Assembly: GCF_018130065.1 (NCBI RefSeq)
Contig: NZ_JAFCME010000010.1
Coordinates: forward strand, 186,001-250,000
Reading direction: 5' to 3'
DNA: 64,000 nucleotides
Origin: Bradyrhizobium sp. AUGA SZCCT0158
Lineage (GTDB): Bacteria; Pseudomonadota; Alphaproteobacteria; Rhizobiales; Xanthobacteraceae
Made by a program: the position numbers and the translations under genes. Position 1 is the stretch's first letter; every line of letters begins with the position of its first letter. Shown here piece after piece: positions 62,733 to 64,000 of this stretch. The notes beneath the pieces are model-generated. The model saw nothing but the letters and a program-made list of their open reading frames with translations, was not told the DNA's origin and did no database searches.

Positions 62733-62860
62733 GTAGGCCGCCTCAGTTGGGGGCCTCTTCCATTCGCGATGCCGCTAAGAAGCGGCCCCAACCTCGGGGC
62801 TGGGGGCTGAGTTGGGGCCGCCCATTCCAACCGTGGGCAACGCGGAAAAAGGCGGCCTAC
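62733..62860. repeat. nested inverted repeats with alternative hairpins
   Basis: Outer arms GTAGGCCGCCT (62733-62743) and AGGCGGCCTAC (62850-62860) enclose an inner pair GCGGCCCCAAC (62782-62792) and GTTGGGGCCGC (62811-62821). A third hairpin GCCGCT/AGCGGC (62771-62786) competes for 62782-62786. All arms are perfect. It may be a miniature mobile element or a structured RNA. Confidence 0.6.
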
Positions 62861-63377
62861 GGTTAGCTAAATTACCGCAACTCGGTCGATCGTTCCGAAC
62901 TAGTTTGGAGTACCTCGGTTGGTGGCCTCATTCGTTGTGCCGATCGCACCTGCGAACCGCAATCCGTCGTCGCCCGAACCCGAACGCACCGACTGCTGGC
63001 AAACAATGGAGATGGGACGTCGGCTTCTACCCGGCATGACATCGCGGTCTCTCCCGCAGCGGCTACGTCAACTTTTCGACCAGGTGCTGGGCGGATTCGA
63101 AACGGCGTGGAAAGATTGTCAGCCACAATGCACGGAAGCCGACTTCGTCGAGTATCGGCGCCAGCGCGCGGCTGGCTGTGGCTGCACGAGTCCGGTACCT
63201 TCGTGAAGTACACACTGGCCGGCGCGCATTTGTTTGCTTAACGGTTGCGGCCTCCCGTTAGTGGTTTTACTTGAATGATAACCCATTCGGGTGATGCGCA
63301 CGTTTTCCGCGAGCGAGTGGGAACCAAAGCGCAGTTTAGCAACTTACTGACTCACCTTTGGCGGGGTGAGTTGAGTA
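62861..63377. other. region with at most one weak gene
   Basis: About 500 bp. A plus-strand frame ends at 63206. From an internal ATG at 63006 it encodes 66 residues (MEMGRRLLPGMTSRSLPQRL, then FETAWKDCQPQCTEADFVEY). It lacks a clear ribosome site, and the upstream portion uses TTG or GTG. It may be a small gene, a fragment or chance; nothing else is seen. Confidence 0.35.
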
Positions 63378-63554
63378 ATGGACGACTCAAGCGGCGATAA
63401 ACTATCAGGACCGGAGAATCGCGAGCATCACGGGTGCAGGTGTGGCGCGCAGCCCAAAGTGGTTCACAAGATGATGGACCCAACCCGTGGCTTGACGGTA
63501 CGAATGTTTGAATGTCAGTGCGGCGAACGCAGCTGGACCGAACATAAGGACTAA
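63378..63554 (+). CDS. small Cys-rich, zinc-ribbon-like protein
   Basis: 58 residues with C-x-C (HGCRCGAQPKVVHKMMD) and a second C-x-C (MFECQCGERSWTEHKD), spacing compatible with a four-cysteine zinc ribbon. Hydrophilic, cytoplasmic. No family name is recalled. Protein-like composition and paired cysteines support a real gene despite the size. The ribosome site is weak (GAGTTGAGTA before the ATG). Confidence 0.6.
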   Translation: MDDSSGDKLSGPENREHHGCRCGAQPKVVHKMMDPTRGLTVRMFECQCGERSWTEHKD

Positions 63555-63634
63555 ACTCTTCCGATGAGTTCCTTACGACTGCCGCTGGATCTGACCAAAA
63601 GCGATAGAGAAATGGGGGCCAAGAAGGCGCGGCA

Positions 63635-63759
63635 ATGATAAGGCAATCTGAAATCTACCGGCAGAACGCTGAGAACTGCCTGCGTCTGGCTGGCTCGCGT
63701 TGGCCGAAGAGCAAGACTGGATCGACGGGGAGACATCCGCCAATGCAGAACCCGAATGA
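63635..63759 (+). pseudogene. frameshifted or deleted remnant of a small helical protein gene
   Basis: The ATG frame reads MIRQSEIYRQNAENCLRLAG and then loses coding character. The +1-shifted frame immediately after reads WLALAEEQDWIDGETSANAE to a stop at 63757-63759. The two halves look like the start and end of a bradyrhizobial protein of about 70 residues with a YRQNAExCLRLA...LAEEQDW pattern. An internal deletion of about 20 codons with loss of frame would explain this. Confidence 0.45.
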
Positions 63760-63794
63760 TGCTGTACTGTCCGGCTGAAGGCGAAGGGGAATAA

Positions 63795-63959
63795 ATGGAC
63801 CTGCTGTCTTCGATTGGCTTGCCGCATTGGCTAATGATCGCGGGAGCTATTTTAATCGCGATCGGCTGCCTTGGTCTTGTGTTTAGCCGGAACAGGCAAG
63901 CCGCTAGTAACCCAGATCCTGATCGTGATTCAGCTTTGCACGACTTGCAGCCACGCTAA
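63795..63959 (+). CDS. small single-helix membrane protein
   Basis: 54 residues: MDLLSSIGLPHWLMIAGAIL continues the helix as IAIGCLGLVFS, then a polar tail (RNRQAASNPDPDRDSALHDL, ending QPR). AAGGGGA lies four to five bases before the ATG. The N-terminus is probably periplasmic and the acidic tail cytoplasmic or the reverse. Unknown function. It follows the remnant gene by 35 bp. Confidence 0.62.
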   Translation: MDLLSSIGLPHWLMIAGAILIAIGCLGLVFSRNRQAASNPDPDRDSALHDLQPR

Positions 63960-64000
63960 CTCATGGCGTATCGGCGCATTGAGTTCAGAGTGGCCCAGGG

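Overview
The window looks like chromosome from Bradyrhizobium or a very close relative in the Nitrobacteraceae. The evidence is the high-GC codon use, an alphaproteobacterial ribosomal/RNA-polymerase gene order, intergenic palindromes of the GTCCCGGC...GCCGGGAC and GGTGGGC...GCCCACC kinds, EcfG-type promoters, and many small secreted or membrane proteins of the sort common in this genus. The species call is an inference from sequence character, not from a database match.

Region 1 (1-29.2 kb, all core genes on the minus strand): secE-nusG-rplK-rplA, then a stand-alone 2-hydroxyacid dehydrogenase, rplJ-rplL, rpoB-rpoC with a terminator, and rpsL-rpsG-fusA-tuf-rpsJ-rplC-rplD-rplW-rplB-rpsS-rplV-rpsC (the last cut by the window edge). 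Two accessory pieces interrupt this block. One is the dehydrogenase between rplA and rplJ. The other, between rpoC and rpsL, holds a LuxR-type regulator, an amine-oxidase/methyltransferase fusion, an ABC exporter with acidic tails and a flavoprotein oxidoreductase.

Region 2 (29.5-46.4 kb): accessory carbon metabolism. A serine hydrolase, two SDRs, a histidine phosphatase, a NIPSNAP protein and an EamA transporter lead to a phosphotransferase + acyl-CoA dehydrogenase pair that resembles split ACAD10/ACAD11 (4-hydroxyacyl-CoA catabolism). That pair is divergent from a TetR regulator with an inverted-repeat operator. A RidA protein and a CaiB transferase follow. A LysR-controlled cluster then encodes an HMG-CoA-lyase-like enzyme, a CaiB CoA-transferase, a Bug binding protein and a single-chain aconitase-family hydratase with swapped domains. 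Together these fit a route citraconate -> citramalate -> citramalyl-CoA -> pyruvate + acetyl-CoA.

Region 3 (47.5-51 kb): a general-stress islet (DUF3182, alpha/beta hydrolase, two small proteins, YhdF-like SDR) carrying two full EcfG promoter matches. Region 4 (51-64 kb): an AlkB-like dioxygenase, a peptidase, tRNA-Gly, tRNA-Tyr and tRNA-Thr, rlmB, a nickel/cobalt-type transporter, a dienelactone hydrolase and many short secreted or membrane proteins, several under 60 codons.

The most unusual element is a compact transcription unit at 53.86-54.06 kb. It has a sigma70-like promoter, a 16-nt perfect complement of the 16S rRNA 3' end used as Shine-Dalgarno, a 14-codon GTG-started ORF whose own sequence can sequester that Shine-Dalgarno, a downstream segment able to undo this pairing, and a GNRA-loop terminator.
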